Source: Arthrobacter sp. Soil764 (lineage in GTDB: Bacteria; Actinomycetota; Actinomycetes; Actinomycetales; Micrococcaceae). Taken from it: a stretch of 64,000 nt of DNA. Both the position numbers and the translations under genes were made by a program. The notes under the pieces are model-generated. The model had not been told where the DNA came from and did not search any database. It saw only the letters and a program-made list of their open reading frames with translations. Where the stretch lies: NCBI RefSeq assembly GCF_001428075.1, contig NZ_LMSI01000022.1, positions 62,001 through 126,000 on the forward strand, written 5' to 3'. Shown in pieces: positions 56,969-64,000 of this stretch (positions are counted from its first letter, which is position 1; every line of letters begins with the position of its first letter).

Positions 56969-57739
56969 TTAGAACAGCGGCCAGGGCACCGCGGGCATGT
57001 CACCCCTTGGAGCCGGGAACCGCGCTGCCAGCCGCAGCCGGGTGCAGCGCGCCGCGAGTGCTGCGATCTCTTCGGCGCTGAGCAAGTCCGCCAGGTTTCG
57101 GCCCAGCTCACCGTCCAGGCCTTCGATGACGCGGTCGACGCCGTCGATTTCCTCGTCGGTCAGTCCGTCTCCCAGCCACCCCCACAGCACCGTGCGCAGC
57201 TTGTGCTCACGGTGAAAGGTAAGCCCATGGTCCACGCCGTGCCGGTGTCCGCCTGGCATGGCAAGGATGTGGCCGCCTTTGCGGTCGGCGTTGTTGACGA
57301 GGACGTCGAACACAGCCATGCGCCTGAGCTCCGGCGTGTCCTCGTGGATGAGAGCGACCGTCCGCCCCATCTCATCCTGACCTTCGAGGACGTGTTTCCA
57401 CCCGGTCTCCGGTTCGTCGTCGGCGGCAACGAGATCCACGGCGTTCTGGTCGGGATCAGTCTCCTGCCACAGCTGCACCATTCCCTTGCCTAAGGGACCA
57501 TCGCGGAGCCAGGTGCGCGGCACGACGTTCCAGCCCAAAACCTCAGAAACCAGGTATGCGGCCACCTCCCGGTGGGCAAGGAAGCCCTCGGGGAAATCCC
57601 ACAGCGGTTTCTCTCCGGCTACCGGCTTATAAACCACCGTGGTGTCGCCGATGGAAGCAAGGAAGGTGGCATTCGACGCCGTTGTGATGCGCCCGGTGAG
57701 CGTCAGCTCGGCAGTCAGGAGGTCGGGTGCCGGCATCAA
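56969..57739 (-). CDS. SCO1664-family protein (kinase-like)
   Basis: Protein of 256 aa, PI3/4-kinase-like fold annotated as the SCO1664 family. Landmarks: ASNATFLA, VYKPVAGEKPLWDFPEG near the N-terminus (Lys), MAVFDVLVNNADRKGGHIL (catalytic-loop-like ND) and YGVDHGLTFH-type metal motif (HGVDHGLTFH). Last gene of a three-gene operon conserved in actinobacteria; its start overlaps the DUF3090 stop. Its 3' end is duplicated at 44770. Confidence 0.88.
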   Translation of the reverse strand: MMPAPDLLTAELTLTGRITTASNATFLASIGDTTVVYKPVAGEKPLWDFPEGFLAHREVAAYLVSEVLGWNVVPRTWLRDGPLGKGMVQLWQETDPDQNAVDLVAADDEPETGWKHVLEGQDEMGRTVALIHEDTPELRRMAVFDVLVNNADRKGGHILAMPGGHRHGVDHGLTFHREHKLRTVLWGWLGDGLTDEEIDGVDRVIEGLDGELGRNLADLLSAEEIAALAARCTRLRLAARFPAPRGDMPAVPWPLF

Positions 57740-58290
57740 ACCTCAGGCAGGGTACAGACGTGTCCGTCGGGGTCCACGGGATAACCGCAGAGCGGGCACG
57801 CGGGACGTCCGGCTCCCACCACCTCCCGGGTCCGCTTGGCGAACGCGCGGGCGGTGCCAACCGGCATGCGCACCAGCAACATCTCAGCCACCTCAGCGCC
57901 GTTCCCATCGAGCGGTTCGTCGTCATCGTCAGCATCGACATCGCTGAGCGGGTATGCCTCGATGACCACCTGCGCCGTCGTCGGGTCCCAACCCAAGGTC
58001 ATGGCCCCGGTTCGAAACTGTTCCTCGACCGCCTCGAGCGGGTCATTGTCCACGAGTTCGATGGGAGTACCCGTGGGAATGCTGAAGGGATTGCCCTCAA
58101 GGGCGATGAGCTGATCGAGGATTTCGTCAATCTTCCCGGCGAGCTCAGCCGACTGTTGCTTCTCAAGGGCGATGCTCACAATTTGCTTGCCTATGCGCAC
58201 CTGCAGGTAAAACGTGCGGGCCCCTGGAAGGCCGACGGTGCCGATGACGACCCGGTCAGGCCAGGCAAACTCGTGAACTTGTGTGGGCAT
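57736..58290 (-). CDS. DUF3090 family protein
   Basis: Protein of 184 aa with GTVGLPGARTFYLQVR, IVSIALEKQQSAELAGKIDEIL and a C-terminal zinc-ribbon-like CPLCGYPVDPDGHVC. Function unknown; always found with the SCO1664 protein and a histidine phosphatase. ATG overlaps nothing upstream; 24 bases separate it from the phosphatase gene. Confidence 0.92.
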   Translation of the reverse strand: MPTQVHEFAWPDRVVIGTVGLPGARTFYLQVRIGKQIVSIALEKQQSAELAGKIDEILDQLIALEGNPFSIPTGTPIELVDNDPLEAVEEQFRTGAMTLGWDPTTAQVVIEAYPLSDVDADDDDEPLDGNGAEVAEMLLVRMPVGTARAFAKRTREVVGAGRPACPLCGYPVDPDGHVCTLPEV

Positions 58291-58314
58291 GTGAGTATTT
58301 TAGGCACACGAGGT

Positions 58315-59007
58315 TCACTTCGCCGTTTGCCCCGCACCGCCGCCCACCGGTGCATCGCCGGAGTTGATGCCGTTCGACAGCCACGACAAATCCCCTGCGT
58401 CCGTGTTTGTCGCATAGACGGTGGGCCGACCAACACCATAGTGCACGATCGATACGGAGGCGGGGCCCACGTTAATGCGCTGGAACAGATCGAGGTGCAT
58501 ACCGAACGCGTCGGCGAGGATGGATTTGATGATGTCACCGTGGCTCACAGCCGCCCACACGGCCCCCGGCCCGTACGCGGCTTCGAAGGCCGCATCATGC
58601 CGCCGGATTGCCGCTACCGACCGGGCCTGCATCGCAGCCATGGATTCACCGCCGGGAAAAACGACGGCGGACGGCTGCGACTGCACAGCCGCCCACAGGT
58701 CTTCGGCCGCGAGATCGGCGAGCAAGCGGCCCTGCCACTGGCCGTAGTCGCACTCGGTAAGATCCGGATCGGTCGGCGCAGAAGGATTACCAGCCTGGCG
58801 GTCGAGGATGAGTTGGGCGGTTTGCCGGCAACGCTCAAGGGGGCTCGATACCACCCCGGCCAAGGGCACGGCAGCGAGCCGGTCCCCGGTCATAGCTGCC
58901 TGCTCACGGCCGATCTGGTCCAAACTGACGCCGGCCGCCCGGCCCGCCAGCAGCCCAGCGGCGTTGGCTGTGGTGCGGCCGTGCCGCACGAGGATAACTG
59001 TTGCCAT
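58315..59007 (-). CDS. MSMEG_4193-family histidine phosphatase
   Basis: Protein of 230 aa of the phosphoglycerate-mutase-like superfamily. LVRHGRTTANAAG holds the catalytic RHG; SSPLERCRQTA, DLTECDYGQWQG and VSHGDIIKSILAD (second His) complete the site. First gene of the triad with DUF3090 and SCO1664. In mycobacteria the same trio lies near mshC (mycothiol ligase); mshC is not seen here downstream. Confidence 0.92.
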   Translation of the reverse strand: MATVILVRHGRTTANAAGLLAGRAAGVSLDQIGREQAAMTGDRLAAVPLAGVVSSPLERCRQTAQLILDRQAGNPSAPTDPDLTECDYGQWQGRLLADLAAEDLWAAVQSQPSAVVFPGGESMAAMQARSVAAIRRHDAAFEAAYGPGAVWAAVSHGDIIKSILADAFGMHLDLFQRINVGPASVSIVHYGVGRPTVYATNTDAGDLSWLSNGINSGDAPVGGGAGQTAK

Positions 59008-59072
59008 CCCTACAGCCTAACCAGCCTCCTGCGCCGAATCCCGGCGTCGAACGGGTTGTTCGAAATCCGCGG

Positions 59073-59447
59073 CTACCGGTGCAGGAGCTCCCGCCAGTCC
59101 GCCGGTACCTTGTCTGCCGGTGCAGGTGACGGTTGCTCCAGAGGTCTGGACTGGGGATCCGGAAGCCGCGGGCCGCGGAAGAACTTCTTTGTGGTGTGCT
59201 CGTAGAACCAGTTCTCGCCGGGTTCAAAGGATCTCATGACGGGGTGTCCGGCGGTGCGGGCATGGGCACTGGCATGCTGCGAGGGTGATGAATCGCAGCA
59301 GCCGATGTGGCCGCATTCGGCGCAGCGGCGAAGATGCAGCCACCAGCCCGGACCATCACCGCTCAGGCACTCCAAACAGCCGGTTCCACTGGGGGTGGCG
59401 GTGAGGCTGATTCCCTGAACAGGGCGATTCTCCATGGAGTCCTCCAT
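59073..59447 (-). CDS. UBP-type zinc finger protein
   Basis: Protein of about 124 aa. The cysteine/histidine array CLECLSGDGPGWWLHLRRCAECGHIGCCDSSPSQHASAHARTAGHP (CxxC, CxxCxxxxCC, HxxxH, H) is the UBP (ZnF-UBP) fold, which in eukaryotes binds ubiquitin tails but in bacteria is of unknown role. Several in-frame starts exist (59477, 59453, 59447, 59435); 59447 has GGAGGG 6 bases upstream. Divergent from the flavoprotein, a recurrent pairing in actinobacteria. Confidence 0.85.
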   Translation of the reverse strand: MEDSMENRPVQGISLTATPSGTGCLECLSGDGPGWWLHLRRCAECGHIGCCDSSPSQHASAHARTAGHPVMRSFEPGENWFYEHTTKKFFRGPRLPDPQSRPLEQPSPAPADKVPADWRELLHR

Positions 59448-59652
59448 GTCCATCCCTCCGGTTCTGCTGACGTTCATGTCATCCCGATTGCCACTGATTG
59501 GAGCAATTCTGGCACTATCTCCGCGCCCGTGGAATGACTCTGGCTCCCGGGCGAAGGACCGTCCCGGAGGGTAGACAGCACCCCCTGTTGCCGATCACAA
59601 AGCGCGAGTATCGTGAGCGCCACCGAACCATTGAACCGGAAAGACGGCGGCC

Positions 59653-61401
59653 ATGGATGACCCGGTTCCGATCATGCTGATTGCCACCACGGACGCGACC
59701 TCGCGGCGCATTCTTGGGGATGAGTTACGCCGACGGTACGGTGCCGACTACGAGGTGGTGGTCTGTGACGGCCACGCGCACGGGCGTGCGGTGCTGGAGG
59801 GGCTCCGCCGCTGGAATCGCCAGGTGGCCCTCATCCTCGGGTGCTACGGACCGGCCGACCGCGGGGGCCTTGATTTCCTGCGGCGTGCCTATGGCTTTCA
59901 CCCGGCCGCCAAGCGTGGTGTCGTGGTGACATGGGGTGACTTCGCAAGCGCCCCGACTGTCTTCCGCGCCGTGGCACAGGGGTACGCCGAACTGGTGATC
60001 ATACGTCCCGAACGATTGCGGGACGAGGAATTCCATGGGGCTATTACCGACGCCCTCGACGACTGGCACCTGGCCCAGGGGGTCGGGTTCGAGGCGGTCC
60101 GGCTGATCGGGGAAGTAGGCGACGAAAGGACGCACACGTTGCGGGACTCCTTGAGCCGGAACCACATCCCAGCAGTCTTCCACCCCGTCGGGTCCGAGAC
60201 GGCGGAACGGACGTTGGAGGGCCTGGACCTGCGTGATCCCGTGCTGCCGGTCATGGTGCTTGAGTTCACTGCTCCGCCCATTGTCCTTGAGAACCCCACC
60301 GACCTGGAGATCGCCGAAGCGATGGGGGTGACCCGGCCGCCTCCGGCGGACAAGATCTTCGACGTGGTGGTGGTGGGAGCCGGTCCCTCCGGTCTCGCGA
60401 CCGCCGTTTATGCTTCCTCCGAGGGCCTCTCCACCATGGTGGTGGAGGGTGAGGCTGTGGGCGGCCAGGCGGGCACCAGTTCGCTGATCCGGAACTACCC
60501 GGGCTTCTCCCGCGGTGTGAGCGGCGCCCACCTGGCCTACCGCTCCTTCCACCAGGCCTGGACCCTGGGCACCGATTTCCTGTTCCTGCGGAAGGTCGAG
60601 GGGCTCCGCGTGGACGGAGCACTGTACGCCGTCTCGATCTCCGATGGCAGCAAGGTGCATTGCCGCACAGTGGTGGTGGCCACCGGAGTGGATTACCGCC
60701 GGCTCGGCATACCCCAGTTGGAAGACTTGGTTGGCAGAGGCGTCTTCTACGGGGCAACAGTCTCCGAGGCGCCGTCCATGGCCGGGAAGCATGTTTGCGT
60801 CGTGGGCGGCGGCAACTCGGCCGGACAGGCGGTTCTGCACCTTGCCAGGTATGCGAAGAAGGTGACGCTGCTGGTACGCGGGCCCACCTTGGCAGCCAGC
60901 ATGTCCGAGTACCTCATCTCCCAGCTCGAGGCCACCCGGAATGTGGCGATCCGCTTTGGCACCGCCATCGTCGGGGCCCGTGATCAGGACGGGTTCCTTG
61001 CCGCCGTCAAGGTAGCGGCATCCGGAGCGGGCGATGCAGTCCCCGGCGAGGAGATCGAGGCGGGCGGCTTGTTTGTTTTGATCGGTTCCATGCCGCGGAC
61101 CTCCTGGCTGCCCGAAACGGTCGAGCGGGATCCAGCCGGGTTTCTGCGCACGGGCGGCAGGGACGTCAGTTTCGGCGGGTCCGCTGGGGCGGACAGAATC
61201 CCATTGGCGTTGGAAACCAGCATGCCCGGCATCTTCGCGATTGGCGACGTGCGGGCGGGTTCCATCAAGAGAGTGGCTACCGCAGTGGGGGACGGTGCCA
61301 CCGTGGTCTCAATGCTTCATGCCTACCTGGCCGAACACCCTTTGCCGGCCGCATCCGCTGCCCCGGGTGGGGCAGCCGCGCGCGAGGAACTGCCACGGTG
61401 A
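59653..61401 (+). CDS. Receiver-like/thioredoxin-reductase-like flavoprotein without CxxC
   Basis: Protein of 582 aa in three parts. Residues 1-140 are receiver-like (MLIATTDATSRRILGDELRR...) with no clear phospho-Asp. Residues 150-225 resemble a glutaredoxin/thioredoxin fold without CxxC. Residues 235-560 are thioredoxin-reductase-like, with FAD site VVVVGAGPSGLATAVYAS, NAD(P) site VCVVGGGNSAGQA and IFAIGDVRAGSIKRVATAVGDG. Where TrxB has CATC this protein has YGATVSEAP, so it cannot reduce thioredoxin by the usual route. Likely an NAD(P)H-dependent oxidoreductase with an internal or external electron acceptor. Confidence 0.87.
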   Translation: MDDPVPIMLIATTDATSRRILGDELRRRYGADYEVVVCDGHAHGRAVLEGLRRWNRQVALILGCYGPADRGGLDFLRRAYGFHPAAKRGVVVTWGDFASAPTVFRAVAQGYAELVIIRPERLRDEEFHGAITDALDDWHLAQGVGFEAVRLIGEVGDERTHTLRDSLSRNHIPAVFHPVGSETAERTLEGLDLRDPVLPVMVLEFTAPPIVLENPTDLEIAEAMGVTRPPPADKIFDVVVVGAGPSGLATAVYASSEGLSTMVVEGEAVGGQAGTSSLIRNYPGFSRGVSGAHLAYRSFHQAWTLGTDFLFLRKVEGLRVDGALYAVSISDGSKVHCRTVVVATGVDYRRLGIPQLEDLVGRGVFYGATVSEAPSMAGKHVCVVGGGNSAGQAVLHLARYAKKVTLLVRGPTLAASMSEYLISQLEATRNVAIRFGTAIVGARDQDGFLAAVKVAASGAGDAVPGEEIEAGGLFVLIGSMPRTSWLPETVERDPAGFLRTGGRDVSFGGSAGADRIPLALETSMPGIFAIGDVRAGSIKRVATAVGDGATVVSMLHAYLAEHPLPAASAAPGGAAAREELPR

Positions 61402-62273
61402 TGTCTGCTACAAGTGAAGCTGCACCGTTGATCCCGCCGATGCGGCGGCTGCTCTATGTCGCTGCGTTCCTCGTGTTTCTGGCCGGGCTCGTGCTGTTCG
61501 TCTTTCCACTCCAGACTGATGAATTCTTCGCGTGGACCGTCAATCCGCCCATGACCGCGGTCTTCCTCGGCGCCGCATACTGGTCGAGTGCCGGCCTGGA
61601 GATGACGGGAGCCCGGTCGGCGGGCTGGGCGTCAGCGCGGCTGGCAGTCTGGCCGGTGTTCATCTTCACTGCATTAACTTTGGGCGTCACCCTGCTCCAC
61701 ATCGATCGCTTCCACCTGTCTTCAAATGCAGCCCCCACTGCCCGGATAGCCACCTGGGCGTGGCTGGCCATCTATGTCCTGGTGCCGGTGGCGATGCTTA
61801 TCATCAGCAGGATCCAGATCCGGTCGCGGCGTCCCGATCCCAAGTCCGTGACAGCGGGACAGCCAGTGCTGCCTCCTGCGCTCCGGCTTCTCCTGGCGGG
61901 AATCTCCGGGGTACTGCTGTTGTATGGCGTGGCGCTCCTGGCGGTGCCCACTCTGGCCGCGCGGTGGTGGCCGTGGGCATTGTCCGAACTGACAGCGCGG
62001 GCCATCGGGGCGTGGCTGGTCGGTCTGGGGTGGGCGGCCGGTCAGGGCCAGTTCAGCCGCGACCTCCGAACCGTCCGCCCCGTGGCCCTCACCTCCGTTG
62101 CGTTCGTTCTTCTTCAGGCGCTTGCACTGCTGCGGTATGGCGGCGCCCTGGCGTGGCCGAGCGGACCGGCGATCGCCTTCGTAGCCGTATTGGTCGCCAT
62201 TGGAGTGGCCGGCGGGTGGGCACTCGTGCTCTCGGGTTCGAAGACTTCCAGAGGTCCGGCTGCCGCTGCTTGA
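61398..62273 (+). CDS. Multi-pass membrane protein
   Basis: Protein of 291 aa with about eight hydrophobic segments (for example LLYVAAFLVFLAGLVLFVF, WAWLAIYVLVPVAMLII, LLLAGISGVLLLYGVALLAV, AIAFVAVLVAIGVAGGWALV). No transporter or enzyme motif is recognised. It overlaps the flavoprotein stop by four bases (GTGA), so the two are co-translated and may form a membrane redox pair; that is inference. Confidence 0.78.
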   Translation: MMSATSEAAPLIPPMRRLLYVAAFLVFLAGLVLFVFPLQTDEFFAWTVNPPMTAVFLGAAYWSSAGLEMTGARSAGWASARLAVWPVFIFTALTLGVTLLHIDRFHLSSNAAPTARIATWAWLAIYVLVPVAMLIISRIQIRSRRPDPKSVTAGQPVLPPALRLLLAGISGVLLLYGVALLAVPTLAARWWPWALSELTARAIGAWLVGLGWAAGQGQFSRDLRTVRPVALTSVAFVLLQALALLRYGGALAWPSGPAIAFVAVLVAIGVAGGWALVLSGSKTSRGPAAAA

Positions 62274-62342
62274 CCGGCAAGGTTCCTGGGCTGCTCATAT
62301 GGCGGCGGGGGAGGTTAACCGCAGCCTTGGTAGGCTCCGGGC

Positions 62343-63215
62343 ATGGAGAGATGGGACCGGGGCTGCCTGTCTGCGGCGCAGGCCGAACTGGTGGCAGGAT
62401 GGCTGGGCGCGCCGGAACTCGTTGAGGATTTGTCGTGGGGGCTGACGGACACGAAGGTTCTCAAGGTCCGTGTCGGCGGCCTAACGAGAATTGTGAAGGC
62501 TGCCGGCCCGGATAATCATCACCTCCATCGCGAGATCACCGCTCATGCCACTTATACCCGCCCGCTCCTGGCTGCCGGCCTCGCCCCGCTTATGCTGCAC
62601 TCGAGTCGGTCCGCGAACGTTCTGGTCCTTGAATATCTCGACGGGGACCTGGTGGAAGACACTGCCAAGGAATTGGACAGGGGACTGCACCGCCAGGCCG
62701 GGAAGCTGTTGAGCATGCTCCACGCAGAGGATCACCGGATGGATGATCAATATGAAGCCCGAGCCACGCAGAAGGCCCTGAGCTGGCTTGACCGCCACCA
62801 CAGGATTGATCCGAGGCTGGAACGGGACGCCCGGCGGCACCTGATGGACTACAGTCCTTCGCCGGTCAGGGTGGTTCCGACCCACGGTGACTGGCACCCG
62901 CGAAACTGGATCAGTCATGAAGGCCGGCTCAAGGCAATAGATTTCGGCCGCTTTGACTTCCGGCCGGCCGCGAGCGACTTCTGCCGGCTCTCAGCGCAGC
63001 AGTGGCAGAAGGACCCGGCCCTGGAATCAGCATTCCTGGACGGGTACGGCGGGGATCCACGGGCACAGCATCCCTGGCGGATCGAAGTGCTGAGGGAAGC
63101 AGTCGGCACGGCCGTGTGGGCTTTTCATGTGGGCGACACGGCCTTCGAAGCCCAGGGCCACCGGATGCTGGGCCAAGCCCTGCAGAATTTTCCAGCCGGC
63201 AAACCCCGGGGCTGA
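62343..63215 (+). CDS. Aminoglycoside phosphotransferase-like kinase
   Basis: Protein of 290 aa with the catalytic THGDWHPRNWISHEG (HGDxxxxN) and metal-binding IDFGRFDFRP motifs, and a Lys-bearing IVKAAGP N-lobe. The protein-kinase-like fold is certain. Resistance to aminoglycosides is only one possibility; small-metabolite kinases of this family are common. Monocistronic. Confidence 0.85.
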   Translation: MERWDRGCLSAAQAELVAGWLGAPELVEDLSWGLTDTKVLKVRVGGLTRIVKAAGPDNHHLHREITAHATYTRPLLAAGLAPLMLHSSRSANVLVLEYLDGDLVEDTAKELDRGLHRQAGKLLSMLHAEDHRMDDQYEARATQKALSWLDRHHRIDPRLERDARRHLMDYSPSPVRVVPTHGDWHPRNWISHEGRLKAIDFGRFDFRPAASDFCRLSAQQWQKDPALESAFLDGYGGDPRAQHPWRIEVLREAVGTAVWAFHVGDTAFEAQGHRMLGQALQNFPAGKPRG

Positions 63216-63256
63216 ATGAACGCACAGAGCCAACCCCCAGGGCTGGGAAAACAGAG

Positions 63257-63775
63257 CTACTTTGCCAAGGAGTACGAAGAGCCCGACGGCGTCCGCTCCA
63301 GTAGCCCAAAGTCGACCAGGTAGCGGCGCAGCAGCACAACGTCGTCGGTGTAGCTGAGGAGCCGTTCGTTGACTTGCCTCTCTGAAAGCTTTTCTCCGGG
63401 CGCAATGACCTCACCCGCAATCCTGGCAAGGAGCTCCCGCCGTTCCGCCACGTTTGCCGGGTATCTTTCGATCCGGCCGAGCCGCATGAACCTGTCGAGT
63501 CCCATCCGGGGCTGCCGGTGTGGCTGCTGGGCGAGCAGGTCGCGGAATATCGAGTCCGACGCCACCAACTCGCCTGAAACGCTCTGGTCCACGAGTCCGG
63601 CTTCCAGAAGGCCGGCGATGGCCCGGTTCCGCCGCTGTTCCTTTACTTCAGGCAGGATGTCCGCAGGCGCAGCCCCGAGCACAATCCGGGCGTAGGCAAT
63701 CCGGGCGTCGCCGTTGCCGAGCGTTGCCAGGACCCGGCGCCAATGGGGTCCGCCCATTCTCCTGCTTCCGGCCAC
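63257..63775 (-). CDS. DUF2087 domain protein
   Basis: Protein of 172 aa. The C-terminal half (IERYPANVAERRELLARIAGEVIAPGEKLSERQVNERLLSYTDDVVLLRRYLVDFGLLERTPSGSSYSL) is a clear DUF2087, a winged-helix-like unit often attached to regulators or kinases. The N-terminal half is helical (IAYARIVLGAAPADIL...) and could be a second small regulator fold. Role unknown. Confidence 0.85.
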   Translation of the reverse strand: MAGSRRMGGPHWRRVLATLGNGDARIAYARIVLGAAPADILPEVKEQRRNRAIAGLLEAGLVDQSVSGELVASDSIFRDLLAQQPHRQPRMGLDRFMRLGRIERYPANVAERRELLARIAGEVIAPGEKLSERQVNERLLSYTDDVVLLRRYLVDFGLLERTPSGSSYSLAK

Positions 63776-63791
63776 GTCAGTTTCCCTCGGC

Positions 63792-64000
63792 CTAGAAGCT
63801 GGTCACCAGTTCGCCGAGCACTTCTTCGAGCCTGCTCGGATCTGTGGCGTCATAGTAGTGGGCCCCGCTGGACCTGGCGATTTCCCGGAGAGTGGCGACA
63901 TCGGCGCCGGGCCCGTAAGCGAGGGTGAAGACGAGCACCGGCGTCGAGTGGTTCTGGTGACTCAACTGCTCCGAGAGCCCGCCCAGGTCCCCAGGGTGCC
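63792..64000 (-). CDS. VWA-domain protein, C-terminal end (partial)
   Basis: The minus strand reads ...HPGDLGGLSEQLSHQNHSTPVLVFTLAYGPGADVATLREIARSSGAHYYDATDPSRLEEVLGELVTSF-stop at 63792. The pattern PVLVFTLAYGxxAD...LxxIAxxSGxxYYDATDPxxLxxVLxxLVT is the end of a VWA domain, as in solute-binding-protein/VWA fusions. The rest lies beyond the window. Confidence 0.8.
   Translation of the reverse strand, partial: HPGDLGGLSEQLSHQNHSTPVLVFTLAYGPGADVATLREIARSSGAHYYDATDPSRLEEVLGELVTSF

Noticed and set aside
44662-57000. Integrase, transposase, IS inverted repeats or CRISPR array in the accessory island
   Set aside because: Looked for; no recombinase motif, terminal repeat pair or regularly spaced repeats found.
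57727-59205. 492-aa plus-strand frame opposite the DUF3090/phosphatase genes
   Set aside because: Antisense shadow; the minus-strand genes have clear family motifs.

Overview
High-GC actinobacterial chromosome, most likely Arthrobacter or Pseudarthrobacter (Micrococcaceae). The basis is the very GC-rich third positions, the gene order rne - rplU - rpmA - obg - proB - proA - nadD - rsfS, a class Ib nrdHIEF cluster, many GTG/TTG starts, and the actinobacterial triad of histidine phosphatase, DUF3090 and SCO1664-family protein. No species call can be made from sequence reading alone.

Region 1 (0-15 kb) is core housekeeping. It holds a VKOR membrane oxidoreductase, a giant RNase E/G with disordered arms, a TPP riboswitch controlling a ThiD-TenA fusion, L21/L27, Obg, the proline genes proB/proA, nadD, a one-pass membrane protein, rsfS, and two identical tRNA-Ala(GGC) genes, each followed by a strong hairpin terminator.

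Region 2 (15-31 kb) is transport and metabolism. It holds a DUF3311/sodium:solute symporter pair, a cyclopropane-fatty-acid-synthase-like methyltransferase, a flavoprotein monooxygenase, an RlmG/RsmC-like rRNA methyltransferase, and a ROK regulator heading a carbohydrate ABC importer (binding protein plus two permeases, no ATPase). A MoxR - DUF58 - membrane protein - double-VWA - TPR operon follows, built like a chaperone/membrane-assembly module.

Region 3 (31-45 kb) has metF (long structured leader) and metE, a DUF2004-like gene, and a LysR regulator divergent from a lipid-modification cluster (FAD oxidoreductase, DUF1365, CFA-type methyltransferase, TspO). The nrdH-nrdI-nrdE-nrdF cluster follows, with an NrdR-box-like palindrome upstream.

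Region 4 (about 44.8-57 kb) is an accessory island of poorly known and decaying genes. A 150-bp copy of the 3' end of an SCO1664-family gene sits at one edge and the intact gene at the other, in the same orientation. Inside are a frameshifted gene of unknown function, a SAM methyltransferase, an HTH/excisionase remnant, small membrane proteins, four related small CxxC 'CGKD' proteins (some broken), a truncated DUF4259 remnant, two paralogous lipoprotein serine hydrolases forming a 1.37-kb direct repeat, a lipoprotein, an EthD-like protein and an NmrA-type protein with no normal start codon.

Region 5 (57-64 kb) holds the SCO1664/DUF3090/phosphatase triad, a UBP-type zinc-finger protein divergent from a receiver-plus-thioredoxin-reductase-like flavoprotein that lacks the CxxC, a multi-pass membrane protein, an aminoglycoside-phosphotransferase-like kinase, a DUF2087 protein and the C-terminal end of a VWA protein running off the window.
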